This document shows, in pieces, positions 45,571 through 55,707 of a stretch of DNA of 64,000 nucleotides (position 1 is the stretch's first letter; each line of letters opens with the position of its first letter). A program made the translations under genes and the position numbers. Location: the NCBI GenBank assembly GCA_001599975.1, contig BCIO01000001.1, positions 4,089,631 through 4,153,630 of the forward strand. The letters are read 5' to 3'. Below the pieces are notes generated by a model. The model was not told the origin of the DNA, ran no database searches, and saw nothing but the letters and a program-made list of their open reading frames with translations. The stretch is from Cystobasidiopsis lactophilus (Eukaryota; Basidiomycota; Agaricostilbomycetes; Agaricostilbales; Chionosphaeraceae).

Positions 45571-45688
45571 TTTTGTGAGAATCGACGACGCCAGGCAAAA
45601 TGCGTTGAAGTCGATTGGCTGGCCGATTTATTTTTTCTGGGCAATTGACTTCTAATGCAAGCAAATAGTCCATTTGGAGACTGCGCGT

Positions 45689-46717
45689 TCACGTCTCGTC
45701 GTCATCATCCTCCGCAAAGAAGCCCCGGCGCTCGTAGCCCCCTTCGTCCTGAGGCAAGCCAACGAAGCCGCCACCCCGCCTCCCCGTCACCTTGGCCACC
45801 AGCCCGGAGAAGAAGTCGAACACGAGCACGCCGCTGATGACCACCATGTCCTTCACCCAGCCAAAGCTGTCGGCGATGGGCCGGGGCACTGAAGGGAATT
45901 GCGCCGCCCCTCGTTGGCCAAGTACCAGCCGCTTGTACGCCACGCCAGACACAAAGTAGACGCTCGCCGCCAGGAAGACGCTGTGAGGTTTCTTCTAAGG
46001 AACAAATTTCTATAGGAAATTGGGGGAAAAGCCAGACTCACACAATAATGAAAAGGAAAATGGCGTGTCTTAAGCCCGAGTACTCTGGGATGGGGCACGC
46101 GGACATTGTCGCAAACGTGAAGAAGTAGGAGCAGCCCGTGCTGCCGACCAGGATGGGCCCGCCGCCCGCCGGCCCTTGTCCGCCTTCCCGGCCGCAGGTG
46201 AACGCGATCACGGACGACATCTCGCCGCCTGTCGGACAGCTCGACCCGCCGGTGTATGTTAATGCCACGACGCCAGCTCGGACCGAGAGTGTCGTGTTGA
46301 ATGAGCTGCGGCCACTTCCTAAGAGACCATTCGAATCAAATGACGGTGAAGGGAGAGCCCACCCTAAGGACTGGCCAGGGCTGCCTTCCACCTCCTTGTA
46401 AACCCCAATCTTGGCTACTTTGTCATCTGGAACGCCCTTTGCCTCTGGGAAACCATTGGGAAATCAACCGTTCAGCCGCCACGTCCGAGCCTTGAAAGCG
46501 AAGGGAGCTCGCCTTTGACGACATTGCGGCAGATGTTGATGTAGAACGTGTCCCCGTTCGTCTCATCCTTAAAGGAATAGTCTTTTGCGGTCATGAGCGT
46601 GGACAGGTCGTAGACGTGGCCTTTTGACGTCGCCCTGCACGGCGCCGACTCTTGGGCCAAAGAGAGGGCCGCAAAGCACAACAGCGCCGGTGGCAGCCAG
46701 CTGCTCGACACGCGCAT
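45689..46717 (-). CDS. MRH-domain membrane protein (M6P-receptor / Atg27-like)
   Basis: A signal peptide (MRVSSSWLPPALLCFAALSL) is followed by a mannose-6-phosphate-receptor-homology domain: APCRATSKGHVYDLSTLM, DETNGDTFYINICRNV, KIGVYKEVEGSP, LTYTGGSSCPTG, SSVIAFTCG and GCSYFFTFATMSACP. A membrane helix spans RHAIFLFIIV and, after an intron, FLAASVYFVSGVAYKRLVL. The cytoplasmic tail (FPSVPRPIADSFGWV; acidic end EDDDDET) has hydrophobic and acidic sorting-like features. Proteins of this type cycle between Golgi, endosome and vacuole; Atg27 and Mrl1 are the yeast examples. I cannot choose between them. The Arg and Glu needed for sugar binding were not verified. Stop TGA at 45689-45691. Confidence 0.7.
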
Positions 46718-46857
46718 GATTTAAGAGACTTGGCGTCCACTGAAAGCACAAAGGTAAGGCGAAGATGCAGCCAGATGGTCGGACCGGACCAAAGGGCAAC
46801 TTGCCTTCCCCAGTCGGGGGTCCTCTCCAAACCGCCAAATGTCGGTCTGATTTTGCG

Positions 46858-47485
46858 ATGGCTGCAAGTGCGAACGGCAAGGAATCAGGCAGTTGGCCTG
46901 AGCCGGCGCAGCTCTGCTTGGTCGAGGACCTGGACAGCGCCGCCGTCGCCTCGAAAGTGCGAATCGCTGGAAGGTGCGCACACTTTTCGCATTACGGGCT
47001 GCTGACCGCTCAGATCTTGAAGCTTACAGAGTCACTGCTGCGACGGTCGGCGAAAGCTATTCACTTTTGGTCCTGGAGCACGACGGCACGGCCGCCTTAG
47101 TCGACATCTCCTTGTGCCTCGCCACGGATGACCAAGGCCGCAATGCGGTCCTGCCTGAGTTGAAGTCTACTTTCATGGTCATGGGCTACGTCGAGACGCT
47201 GGAAGATGTGAGGCTTTCGTCTGACGTTCTCGATGAATCGGTTTGTTAAATGGCGTTCGGCCTGCGCAGAAGAGACTACCCACTTTCAACCAGTCCTACC
47301 GCTACTCCAACGCGCGCATGGTCACATCTGTCTACTTGAAAGCCATATTGATGCAAGAGCAGAACACGTTGGACTTGGCCCAATGGCGCAAAGCGGTGAA
47401 GGCATCGGCCGCCTATCCGCCTACTTCTCTCCCGGGCGCCCCTTGGTCTTCCAGCCAAGTCTCCGCCTCTTCGACACAGTCATGA
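46858..47485 (+). CDS. TEN1: TEN1-like OB-fold protein (CST telomere complex)
   Basis: Three exons give about 160 residues: MAASANGKESGSWPEPAQLC, LVEDLDSAAVASKVRIAGR, then VTAATVGESYSLLVLEHDGT and AALVDISLCL, PELKSTFMVMGYVETLED, and after the last intron LPTFNQSYRYSNARMVTS and LKAILMQEQNTLDLAQWRKA. The order of strands (V-R-I-A-G-R, a L-V-L-E-H-x-G strand, F-M-V-M-G-Y-V-E) and the C-terminal helix with L-D-L-x-x-W fit the small OB-fold of Ten1, which with Stn1 caps telomeres and aids lagging-strand fill-in. Ten1 is poorly conserved, so this is a structural-pattern call. Stop TGA at 47483-47485. Confidence 0.5.
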
Positions 47486-47935
47486 TACAAGATTCAAGAG
47501 TTTTGTCTTGTGGCAAGGTTGGGTGAGAAGTGGAGGCCTCTTTGGCGACCCTCTCGCGGGCGCAATTTTGCCTATGTCATCGCCAACAACATTGGCGTCT
47601 TCCGGACCATCACCAAAAACAGTCTTACGAGACATTTCGAGACGTCGCGTCAGACGTTCGGAATACGACTTCTTGGCATTGTATTTTTGCCACCCTCCTC
47701 TGAATGTTCAGCCGGCACCTACTCCAGCTCTTGAAGAAGAGCGGCCTTTTGCCCGTCTCGCTCGGAACTTGATGCGATATGGACTACATGACATAAAAGT
47801 TCGAGAAGGTGTCTCCCCCGTGTCTCCACAAAGAACAGAACCAGTTCGCTGAGGATTCGTTTTAGTTACGGTCCTCCTACTGCGCCTTGTAGAAGCCTGG
47901 ACGTCAGGGACGATTCTGGATTCCACCGGCCAGGC
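47486..47935. other. Intergenic with an unexplained open frame
   Basis: 450 bp containing a plus-strand frame from about 47508 to 47852 with some protein character (RSEYDFLALYFCHPPLNVQ; RLARNLMRYGLHDIKVRE). It has no ATG at its beginning and no family match. It could be an exon of an unrecognised small gene or chance. Confidence 0.25.
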
Positions 47936-48751
47936 ATGCCTTGCTGCGGGCGCTGGGCTGCCCTCGGCCTCGCTCTCTGTGGGATGCCAGGCATCGACGC
48001 CGCGGTGTCTTACATTGTCTCCACCCAACTCATCCCCTACACCGTCTCGAACAATGCGGTCGTCACATCCCAGCCCCCTCCTTTTTCTACATTTACTCCC
48101 ACAGTGAGCGAGACATCAAACGTCAGCGTGCAAACGGGCTTCTCACTAGCTGGCAGGCGACGTTCAACTGGCTATTGGTTTTGGCAGTCGACGCCAAGAC
48201 AAGCACCTATGTAACCACCCTCAGCGCGGCTCAGAACATCGACAACCAAGTCTTCACCGCTGCCTTCTGCCCCGCCGAGGCCCTGTCCTCGGGGGCCAAT
48301 GGGCTAGCCTGCCCGCCAGATCCCGCCAAGTACGCCAACATCGTCGGAAGCTCCTTTCTCTTCACCCCTCCTCCCGTCACTTTAACGAACTTCCTAGGCG
48401 AAGTTAAGACTAGCACCATCTTGCAGACCTTGTCCACAGTCACGCTGGGGGGCGGACCGACCCAGAGTAGGTGCACGGAGGTGCCTTCTTGTCATTCACG
48501 ATGCTGAAGTCGCCCAAGTTGTGTCAACGCAGGTATCAACGGGCGCTACCACCATAATCGACTCCGACGCAGGGCCAACGCCAACGCCGCCACCGCCCGA
48601 GGGCGGCCTCTTGACCGTGACATCGACGTCGACGTATTTCATCACCCCAATCCTCTCAAGTGGAACATGCGCGCCGTTCCTTTCGATTTGGTTCATTGCT
48701 GTTGGGCTTGGCGGGCTTCTTTCGGAATTTCTTTGGCTGGGGCTCTGGTAG
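47936..48751 (+). CDS. Putative cell-surface protein, signal peptide and C-terminal hydrophobic tail
   Basis: ATG at 47936 gives MPCCGRWAALGLALCGMPGI, a likely signal peptide, then SYIVSTQLIPYTVSNNAVV. An intron joins FSTFTPT to ATFNWLLVLAVDAKTSTYVT; a domain follows with SAAQNIDNQVFTAAFCPA and PPDPAKYANIVGSSFLF. A second intron leads to a Thr/Pro-rich stalk (DSDAGPTPTPPPPEGGLL) and a hydrophobic end (FIAVGLGGLLSEFLWLGLW), which fits GPI attachment or a membrane anchor. No family recognised. Stop TAG at 48749-48751. Confidence 0.55.
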
Positions 48752-49591
48752 CGGGATTGTTTGGGTCGGCGTTCAAAATGCAAGCGTGCCGATGCAATGT
48801 TACAATTCGTTACAAGGCTTTGTTAAAAGCGTGAAGAAGACAAGTTTTGCGCGCGTGAAATGGTTGACCCGGACCCGCCGACCTTCGCGAGACTCGGGAG
48901 CCACTGCGAGCTCACAACGCGATTAGCACATCTTCGGAAGGTGTTCGTCGCCGTTGCTGCGAAATCGAAGAAGATCGAGGCTCTTGCCCTGCCTGCTTTC
49001 GCTCCGAGAGTCCGAGTCGTCAGGACTCCGCCTAGGAAGACTGTCGTTGTTTGCCTGAAAATGCCAACATTCGTTCGGTAGCCACAAATATATCAAAACT
49101 GGACAATGCTTGCCACCAACTAGTAGCAGCACAGTGGCGCTGCTGAGCACTTGATGGTTGTTCGAGCTTGTGCCCCCATTGGTGCCGGTGCCTCACGATG
49201 TCGAATGGAGTCTAGATCATGTCCATCAGATCCAAGAGGGCTCTCGAAGGTTGCTCTTGTTTCGCTCCAACCAAATCGGCGGGCCCTGCACCTCACGAAT
49301 GCTCTGGCCTTGCGCCTGCTCGCGTGCATTGCGGATCTCTTGTCTCTCGGGTAAGTTGCGACGATCAAGGCCCGGGAAAAGCTTCTGTGATGCGGTGAAA
49401 GCCTGCTAGCAGACGGCATTGGCGGGCGATCGCTTCGTGGAGAGTGCTTTTAATAACTCAGTCACTTGGCTGATCTTCGAGTTTGCCATGGACCGATCTC
49501 GTTCTGTGAGACTTTGCGGGATGCGAGCTATTCAGTAACTGCACACACAACGCACGGCAACTTCGTCGAGTACAACGAAGTCAGAAGAACC
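48752..49591. other. Long intergenic stretch, nothing recognised
   Basis: 840 bp without a convincing gene. Open frames on both strands reach 70-100 codons but are Arg/Cys/Ser-rich in the manner of chance frames, and no exon junctions rescue them. No repeat, tRNA box pair or element end seen. Confidence 0.4.
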
Positions 49592-50716
49592 ATGCTAGCT
49601 CTTCTTATCGGGATTCTTCTTGCTGGCTCGGTCAAATGTCAAGACGCGGCTAACGCTACGTACGTTACTCTCCATAATATTGACGTTCGGCTCTGATTGA
49701 AGAAACTAACAGCTGGTACACGGGCTACACGAACTCCGTACGCATCTTGCGTTTCTCGGCTACTCAGCTGGGATGGACCTGACTCCAGCTCCTACAGTGC
49801 ATAGCCGCTATCACTAACTACTATAGCCCGGCTAATCCGCTCTGGGAATGCTCCCGGCTCGACCTCTTCACCAGCTTCTTCAACCCACCCAACGGTACCA
49901 CTCCTGGCCAGCAGGCCGCTAATTGGGCAGACGCTGTGTGCTCTGGTCCTCCTTGCGTGAGCAACAATGCCGGCAGGGAGCGAATCTCGCTCACGAGGAG
50001 GTACACAGTCACACAAAGTGGTCACCGACTACGCCCAAGCATATTTGGCCAATTGCAGCGATGAAGTCCGCACCTTCAAGGACGCTGCTACATACTTTTA
50101 CTTTGCTATTGTGCAGACCAATCAAGCTGCGTAGGTTCAGCCTGTCTGTTCGCGCAATTCGCGCAAAGTCACTGAATTATGTTGGACAGCTATTTCAATT
50201 GCATGAAAGATACTAGGAAGAAGTACAATGAGTGGTGTGTGTCGCACTGGGTCAATTCCATCGTCGAGTTCTATGTGGGTCACCGGCGCGGAAGTCGATA
50301 AGGAAAACTAAAAGGGTTCGTAGGTGCCTCCCAATGGCTCAAGCGGCTACTCGACGCCCGTTGACCTCATTCCGACCTATGCCAACCCAAATGCTACCGA
50401 CGTAAGCATTGCTGTTCATTGCCTTGGAGAGGTCGCTCAACGTTTGGCGCACAGAACGACTTCTGCTCCGACTGCGACAGGGCTTGGGCCGTCTTAGCTC
50501 CAATCTGGTGTGCGCGTGCTTCCCCTCGTTTTCCAAAATGCTCATCTGACTGCTTCAATAGACGGCTTCGACTGCGATTCAGCCTTTTGTGGTCAGAATT
50601 TCAACGTCCTCACGAACTCGCGTTGCGGCAAGGACTTCGCTAGCGACGGCATTATCCCCAGCTACATCAAATCCATCTGGAAGTGGGGTCTCAGCCCGGC
50701 ACCGACCAAGTCCTAG
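49592..50716 (+). CDS. Secreted cysteine-rich protein, unknown
   Basis: Start ATG at 49592 gives a signal peptide (MLALLIGILLAGSVKCQDA). Short exons then give WYTGYTNS, AAITNYYSPANPLWECSRLD, FFNPPNGTTPGQQAANWADA, VVTDYAQAYLANCSDEVRTF, DATYFYFAIVQTNQAA-type helix, YNEWCVSHWVNSIVEFY, NDFCSDCDRAWAVLAPIW, and DGFDCDSAFCGQNFNVL, ending GLSPAPTKS at a TAG (50714-50716). At least ten Cys and several N-x-T/S sites suggest an extracellular disulphide-rich protein. There is no C-terminal anchor. No family recognised. About eight introns; the border of each small exon is approximate. Confidence 0.55.
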
Positions 50717-51137
50717 GTGTGACTTCAGCCTGGGGAGTTGGCTTGTGGACGCCACCACTCATGACTCTGATCCCGTCGTCTTGACATACGGTATCCCGGA
50801 AACCCTTGTAGCTCTCTTAGCGCTTCCAACGATGTAAAAAATGTGTGACCCGGCCACAGAGCCTGCCAGAAGTCGAGACCACCTGTGCCGCTGCAAATTG
50901 GGATTCTCGCGTGAAATTGATTGCTCCGCTTCCAGTGCCTCCCGAGTGGCTCTTTCCGCCCAGCTTTAGCGTTCCAGCCCTTCTTTGTGCTCTATAGCTG
51001 CTACCCACGGCCGCTGTGACCCCTCGCGAAGTCCGCTCGGTCATACCTCCGGGTTTGACGATCTGTCGCTCGACAACAAAAAGGTCTGTCGCGCTTGCTT
51101 TTGACGACCACCAGACGACACTGAACCCTCTCAAGCC
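50717..51137. other. Intergenic, tandem plus-strand genes
   Basis: 421 bp; no protein-like frame. Should contain the promoter of the F-box-like gene. Confidence 0.4.
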
Positions 51138-52374
51138 ATGGCGCGCCTCCAAGACTTGCCCTTCGACGTTCTCATGATCGTTTTCGACGAGGTTTACCGA
51201 GAGATTCGTGGCCCTTTAAAGACGCTAGAACGAGAAGACGACTCCCAGCGTGACTTACCTGGCCAGCGCCACGTCTACGAGGTGTCTCAAATGGCGTGCC
51301 TCAGTCGCTCCATCCGACATGCGGCGCTGAAGGCAGGCCTCACTCGCGTTGTCGTCTGTTTGACCACCAAGAGCGAGACCTACGTCAATGGGCCCTCCGG
51401 TAGCAGAGCACGTCGATTGCGTCGGTTCTTCAAGTTTTTGACTGGCAACAGCGCCTTCGTATCCGTCCTCGAGCTGGTTTGGTGCGTGGTGTGGAATGGG
51501 GAACCGGAGAAGGCCAACTCCCTCTTTCGCCCGTTGGACCTCTCCAACTTCGCTGCTGTGCATCTCATCATGGTTGTTTCCCGAGCGAAACGCGACTCTG
51601 ATGCTCCACTCCCATCAAGCATTAGGCGATGCAGGATCACGGAGCTCTCTGTCGCCAGCTCCTCCTACATACCGATACCCGCGCGTTGCGTGCGGACCTG
51701 CCTTTCTCGCGTTGAGCCGGCACTCTTGAAGTCGCTGCAGATTTGTTGCATCATGGGGCCATCGCCTCCTTCCGACTCTTATCCTCCGCCAACAACTTTT
51801 CCGAACCTCAAGGATCTGGCGGTCCGAGAAGTGAAAGCAATCGGACAAGCGTCCATCGTTGTCCCCAACCTTCAGTCCTTGCGTGCGATCGCCTACGAAG
51901 CACCTTCGATCGTTTCCGCGGGAGCCGACGGCCTCGAGCACCTCCCGAAACAAGTGCAGCAATTATACGTGGGTCTTTTGAGCGAAACCAATGGGCCACC
52001 CTCTTGCGGCATTATCAGCCGACAACTCTCAGCCAGTTGTACGTCGACTACGTGCGATTGAATTCGCCTTTGCTGCCAGCAATGGCGCTCCTCCCTCCAA
52101 CCTTGCTTCGCTTACACTGGGCATCGGCTGCTACTTGGACGCCGAGTTTGCTGACGTTGAAACCTATTTGCGAAGCACCGACGCCACCGGACTTCAAGAG
52201 TTCACCTTGAACCTTGTGCAAGGTGGCCGAGGCTGCGTTCTCCCACCTGGATTTGAAAGCATGGCTCTGGCAAGGGGCATCGCACTCAGCGCGACGCAGA
52301 CCCGTTCCAGGGAGAGCGCCGCTCAGGCTTGGAGCTTGCCATTGGAGTTCTGTGCCAGAAGACTGGGCCTTTGA
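51138..52374 (+). CDS. F-box-like / leucine-rich hypothetical protein
   Basis: The first exon is one long frame from ATG 51138: MARLQDLPFDVLMIVFDEVY resembles the start of an F-box (L-P-x-D/E-V-L..I), followed by QMACLSRSIRHAALKAGLTR. The rest has Leu-spaced repeats (NSAFVSVLELVWCVVW; SNFAAVHLIMVVS; FPNLKDLAVREVKAIGQ; VVPNLQSLRAIAYEAPS) like the irregular LRRs of basidiomycete F-box proteins. One intron joins HLPKQVQQLY to PVVRRLRAIEFAFAA; the end is LPLEFCARRLGL, TGA at 52372-52374. About 390 residues. It would act as a substrate adaptor for an SCF ubiquitin ligase if the F-box is functional; not proven. Confidence 0.6.
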
Positions 52375-52862
52375 CGGCTTTCGTGTGAGTTTGGTCCATG
52401 CGATCGCTTGGTCGCATGCTGACTGCTGTCCTTAAAGCTCCATTCGCGCCCACTCCTCTCTCCGTTCTATCCAGCGGCCTGCACTCTCGCCAGGCAGAGG
52501 TTACGGGCGCGTGACGTTGCGATCCCCCAAAGTTTTTTTTTCCAACTCGCTTTGGCTCTCGGCTCTGGCTAGCGCGTTCCTCCAGCCTTCCATCCAGATT
52601 CAGCACAATAATTCCTTCCGCACAGTCCCAACATACCAGTTCCCAACATACCAAAGTCGAAAGTCGCCGGGCCGCCGTTGGTTCTCACATCAGCGGCCGC
52701 CGCGCCCGCCCCTCTTTAAAATCTTGTTTACCAAAACACACGCTGGTTTGCCCCACAAAAATCGACACTTGTTGCTCTCTCTCTCCGCTCTTTCGACCAG
52801 AGTTTTCCTTTCGTGCGCACACCCCTTTTTCCTTCCACCCAGCTTCCACCCACACCACCACC
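52375..52862 (+). promoter_or_regulatory. Pyrimidine-rich promoter/5' leader of the CFEM-like gene
   Basis: 488 bp with no gene. The last 160 bp hold a TTTAAA-like AT core near 52714 and long CT-rich runs (TTGCTCTCTCTCTCCGC) directly before the ATG, the layout of strongly expressed fungal genes. Call is by composition only. Confidence 0.4.
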
Positions 52863-53711
52863 ATGCGATTCTCTCTCACCGCTTCCACTGTGGCCGTCGC
52901 CATCTTTGCCTCCTCTGGTATGTGTTGTGCTGCCCTCACACATTGGCATTTGGCGTGGAAACCTGACGATGTGGAATTTTCCGCGTGACACAGCTCTTGC
53001 TCAGGATGACTGCTTGAACAACTGCATCACCCTCCAGACCAGCTTGACCGTGAGTCTTGTCTCCTGGATATCCCTGCTTCGCAAGCGCGACTTCGAACTC
53101 GAGCTGAACGCGTCGCTGTTGGCTGTGTTTCCAGGCTTGCCAAAACGACGCTTCCACCTTGGTTTCTTGCGTCTGCACCCAGGCCAACATCGACGCCCTT
53201 GGCCAGTGTGCCACTTGGTGAGCCTTTTTCATTAAAGGTTCGCTTTACTGTGACGAGAGTTCTCAATGTACCGCTTGCTTTCTTTGCTCATAGCGCCCAG
53301 TCTGACCCCAACGCTACCCCGGCCATCCTCTCCCAGGTCACTGCTGGTGTCCAGCGTGCGTTGTTTTCACCTTGAGATCTGAAAGTGTGTCCTGAGATAG
53401 TTGGTTGCAAACATACAGAGGTCAACGCCCTGTGCGCGGCCCAAAGCCTGAGCGTCTCGGTTGGCTCGGCCACCGCCACCTCGTCGGCCACCGCCTCGTC
53501 CTCGGTCGAGAGCGAGGTCTCGTCGTCCTTCTCCTCGGCCGCGTCGGAGATCTCGTCCGCCGTGTCGTCCATCTCATCCGCCGCCTCGTCCGCCGTCAGC
53601 TCGGCCTCGTCCGCCGCCCCTGCCTCCAGCACCTCGGCCTCCTCCGACGCCACCTTGGTCAAGGGCTCCTTCTTGGCCGGTGTTGCCGCCGTCGCTGCCT
53701 TCTTCTTGTAA
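52863..53711 (+). CDS. CFEM-like GPI-anchored cell-wall protein
   Basis: Signal peptide MRFSLTASTVAVAIFASS, then across short introns AQDDCLNNCITLQTSLT, ACQNDASTLVSCVCTQANID, LGQCATC, AQSDPNATPAILSQVTAGVQ and EVNALCAAQ. Eight Cys in the pattern C-x3-C, C, C-x-C, C-x2-C, C resemble the CFEM fold used by fungal surface proteins for haem or adhesion, though the CFEM iron-binding Asp was not established. A long Ser/Ala-rich region (SSSFSSAASEISSAVSSI and repeats) acts as a stalk, and the C-terminal FLAGVAAVAAFFL is a GPI signal. Stop TAA at 53709-53711. The Ser tract uses mostly TCG/TCC/TCC codons. Confidence 0.6.
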
Positions 53712-54091
53712 ACGGGCCGCAACAAATGTGGCTGGTTTCCAAAGCGGTCTCGTAGTTTGGGCTCGGGCTCCCGTCAGAGTCTCCTAGAACTAGAGCTATA
53801 CACAGCTTTGCAAAGAACGCGCTATAATCCTTGTTCAAACTGGCTCCTTTGCTACCACAAATGCCTGGGCTTGAGATGACGCGACCCTCGCTCACCCCCA
53901 AATTCGAAGCGGCTTGGACCTGCACTGTGACCTTTGTCGTTACTCTCAATAACCAAACCTCAATACAAAGGTGCGCATCGCTGTTCCACGCACACGAACA
54001 GTCGCTCTCTCCCCCAGGTCTGAAGCTGACGGCGCTAGTTTTGCATATTTCCCTCTCTCCTCTTGGTTCCACCGCCTTCTGCCAACTTTAA
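53712..54091. other. Intergenic, cyclophilin promoter
   Basis: 380 bp without a convincing gene; CT-rich towards the cyclophilin start. Nothing else seen. Confidence 0.4.
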
Positions 54092-55384
54092 ATGTCCTTT
54101 GTCGCTCGCCGCTTTGCTTCGACCGCAGCCAAAATGTCCAACGGTGCGTCTCGCTTGACCTTGAACGAGCGCGCGGAGCAGTAGGCTGATCGATCAGGGG
54201 TTGCTGCACAGTCTTCTTCGATGTTTCCGGTCAGTGCTCCTCCACTTTGGCACACACTGCGCCAAAAACTCAATGAGCCACTGACAGCTGGCGGTGAGCC
54301 CCTTGGCCGCATCACCTTCAAGCTCTACGACTGTAAGCTTTGCGCAACACACCGAGGGTCGACCCCCCAAAATTTGTGCGGAGCGCTGACACGCATTCAT
54401 GCATCGCAGCCGATGTCCCCAAGACCGCCGTGCGTCTGGCCTGCTACCATAGCTTCTCACTTGTCGGAGTAGCTGACATCTTCTTGAATGCACAGAAAAA
54501 CTTCCGCGAGCTCTGCACTGGCTCCCAGGGTTTCGGCTACGAGGGGTGCGTTGCCTGCCCTTCTTGGCTCTGGTGGCCTTTGAGCTGACATGCAGCGTCT
54601 TGGCACAGATCGGCCTTCCACCGCGTCATCCCCCAGTTCATGTTGGTTTTACACACATCCTAGCCCAACGTGTCGGGGCTGACTCCATCAAAACCGACAG
54701 GCTCCAGGGCGGTGACTTCACCCGCGGCAACGGCACCGGCGGCAAGTCCATCTACGGCGAGAGTGAGTTCGCCCTTGGCTATTGCGGTTTGGCCTGCCGC
54801 TCAAGGTCCTGGCGACATCACAGAGTTCCCCGATGAGAACTTCAAGCTCAAGCACACCAAGCCCGGTCTTTTGTCCATGGCCAAGTGAGTGGTGATGCTT
54901 CCGTATCAGCTCAGAACCGAGTCTGATTGAGCCAAACCCCCTCTTACAGCGCTGGACCTAGTAAGTTGGTCGGGCACAACCCATCTGCCCCATGTGCTGA
55001 TACGCCTTCCGCCATCTTACAGACACCAACGGCTCCCAGTTCTTCATCACCACCGTGGTGACGTGAGTTCTCGTCCGCCTCTATTCCCTCGAAAGCGCTG
55101 CTTACGAGCTTCACAGCTCCTGGTTGGACGGCAAGCACGTCGTCTTCGGCGAGGTTGTCGATGGCGTGAGTCCTTGATCGCTTCTTTCATCATCATCCAG
55201 GATGTTGACGTGATTCCTGGGTCTTGCAGATGGACATCGTCAAGAAGATCGAGGGCCTCGGCTCCGGCTCTGGCAAGACCTCCAAGACCATCAAGGCAAG
55301 TCGACGCTCCTCTGCCTTCATCAGTCAATGATTCTGATTCGGAACTCGTCGCTTCTGCAGATCGAGAAGTCTGGCGAGCTCTAA
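54092..55384 (+). CDS. Cyclophilin-type peptidyl-prolyl isomerase, two in-frame starts
   Basis: Cyclophilin catalyses proline cis-trans isomerisation and is the cyclosporin target. Exons give [60 protein letters not shown] (catalytic Arg in FHRVIP), [50 protein letters not shown] and TSWLDGKHVVFGEVVDGM, ending KIEKSGEL at TAA 55382-55384. The first ATG (54092) adds MSFVARRFASTAAK, an Arg/Ser/Ala presequence like a mitochondrial signal; a second ATG (54134-54136) gives the normal cytosolic start MSNVFFDV. Exon 2 is only 18 nt. Introns number seven or eight. Confidence 0.93.
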
Positions 55385-55707
55385 ATCAGAGCCCTCGTCT
55401 ACCTCGAAATCCAAGAGGCGCGAAAATAACACAAATACTCTGAAAGGAAGGGGGGCGCAATCCACGCACGAAACAACCAGAAAAGATTCTCTTTTATGAA
55501 ATCCAGACCCTCCCACAAAACAAGATCCAAGCCGGAATTCAGCCAAAATGAGAAGAGTGCGGCTTGAAGCGCGAAAAATGGGGATGGTTTTGCAAGGTTT
55601 TACATGAAGGGATGAGCGCGAAGAGAGAACATGCTATGGTGATGAAGACAAGGGTGGTGGTAAGAATATAAAAATTAGAGGGGCGAAGAGCTACAAGGGG
55701 AGGGAAT
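55385..55707. other. Intergenic between convergent genes
   Basis: 323 bp of A/G-rich 3' flank. No gene, RNA or repeat recognised. Confidence 0.4.
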
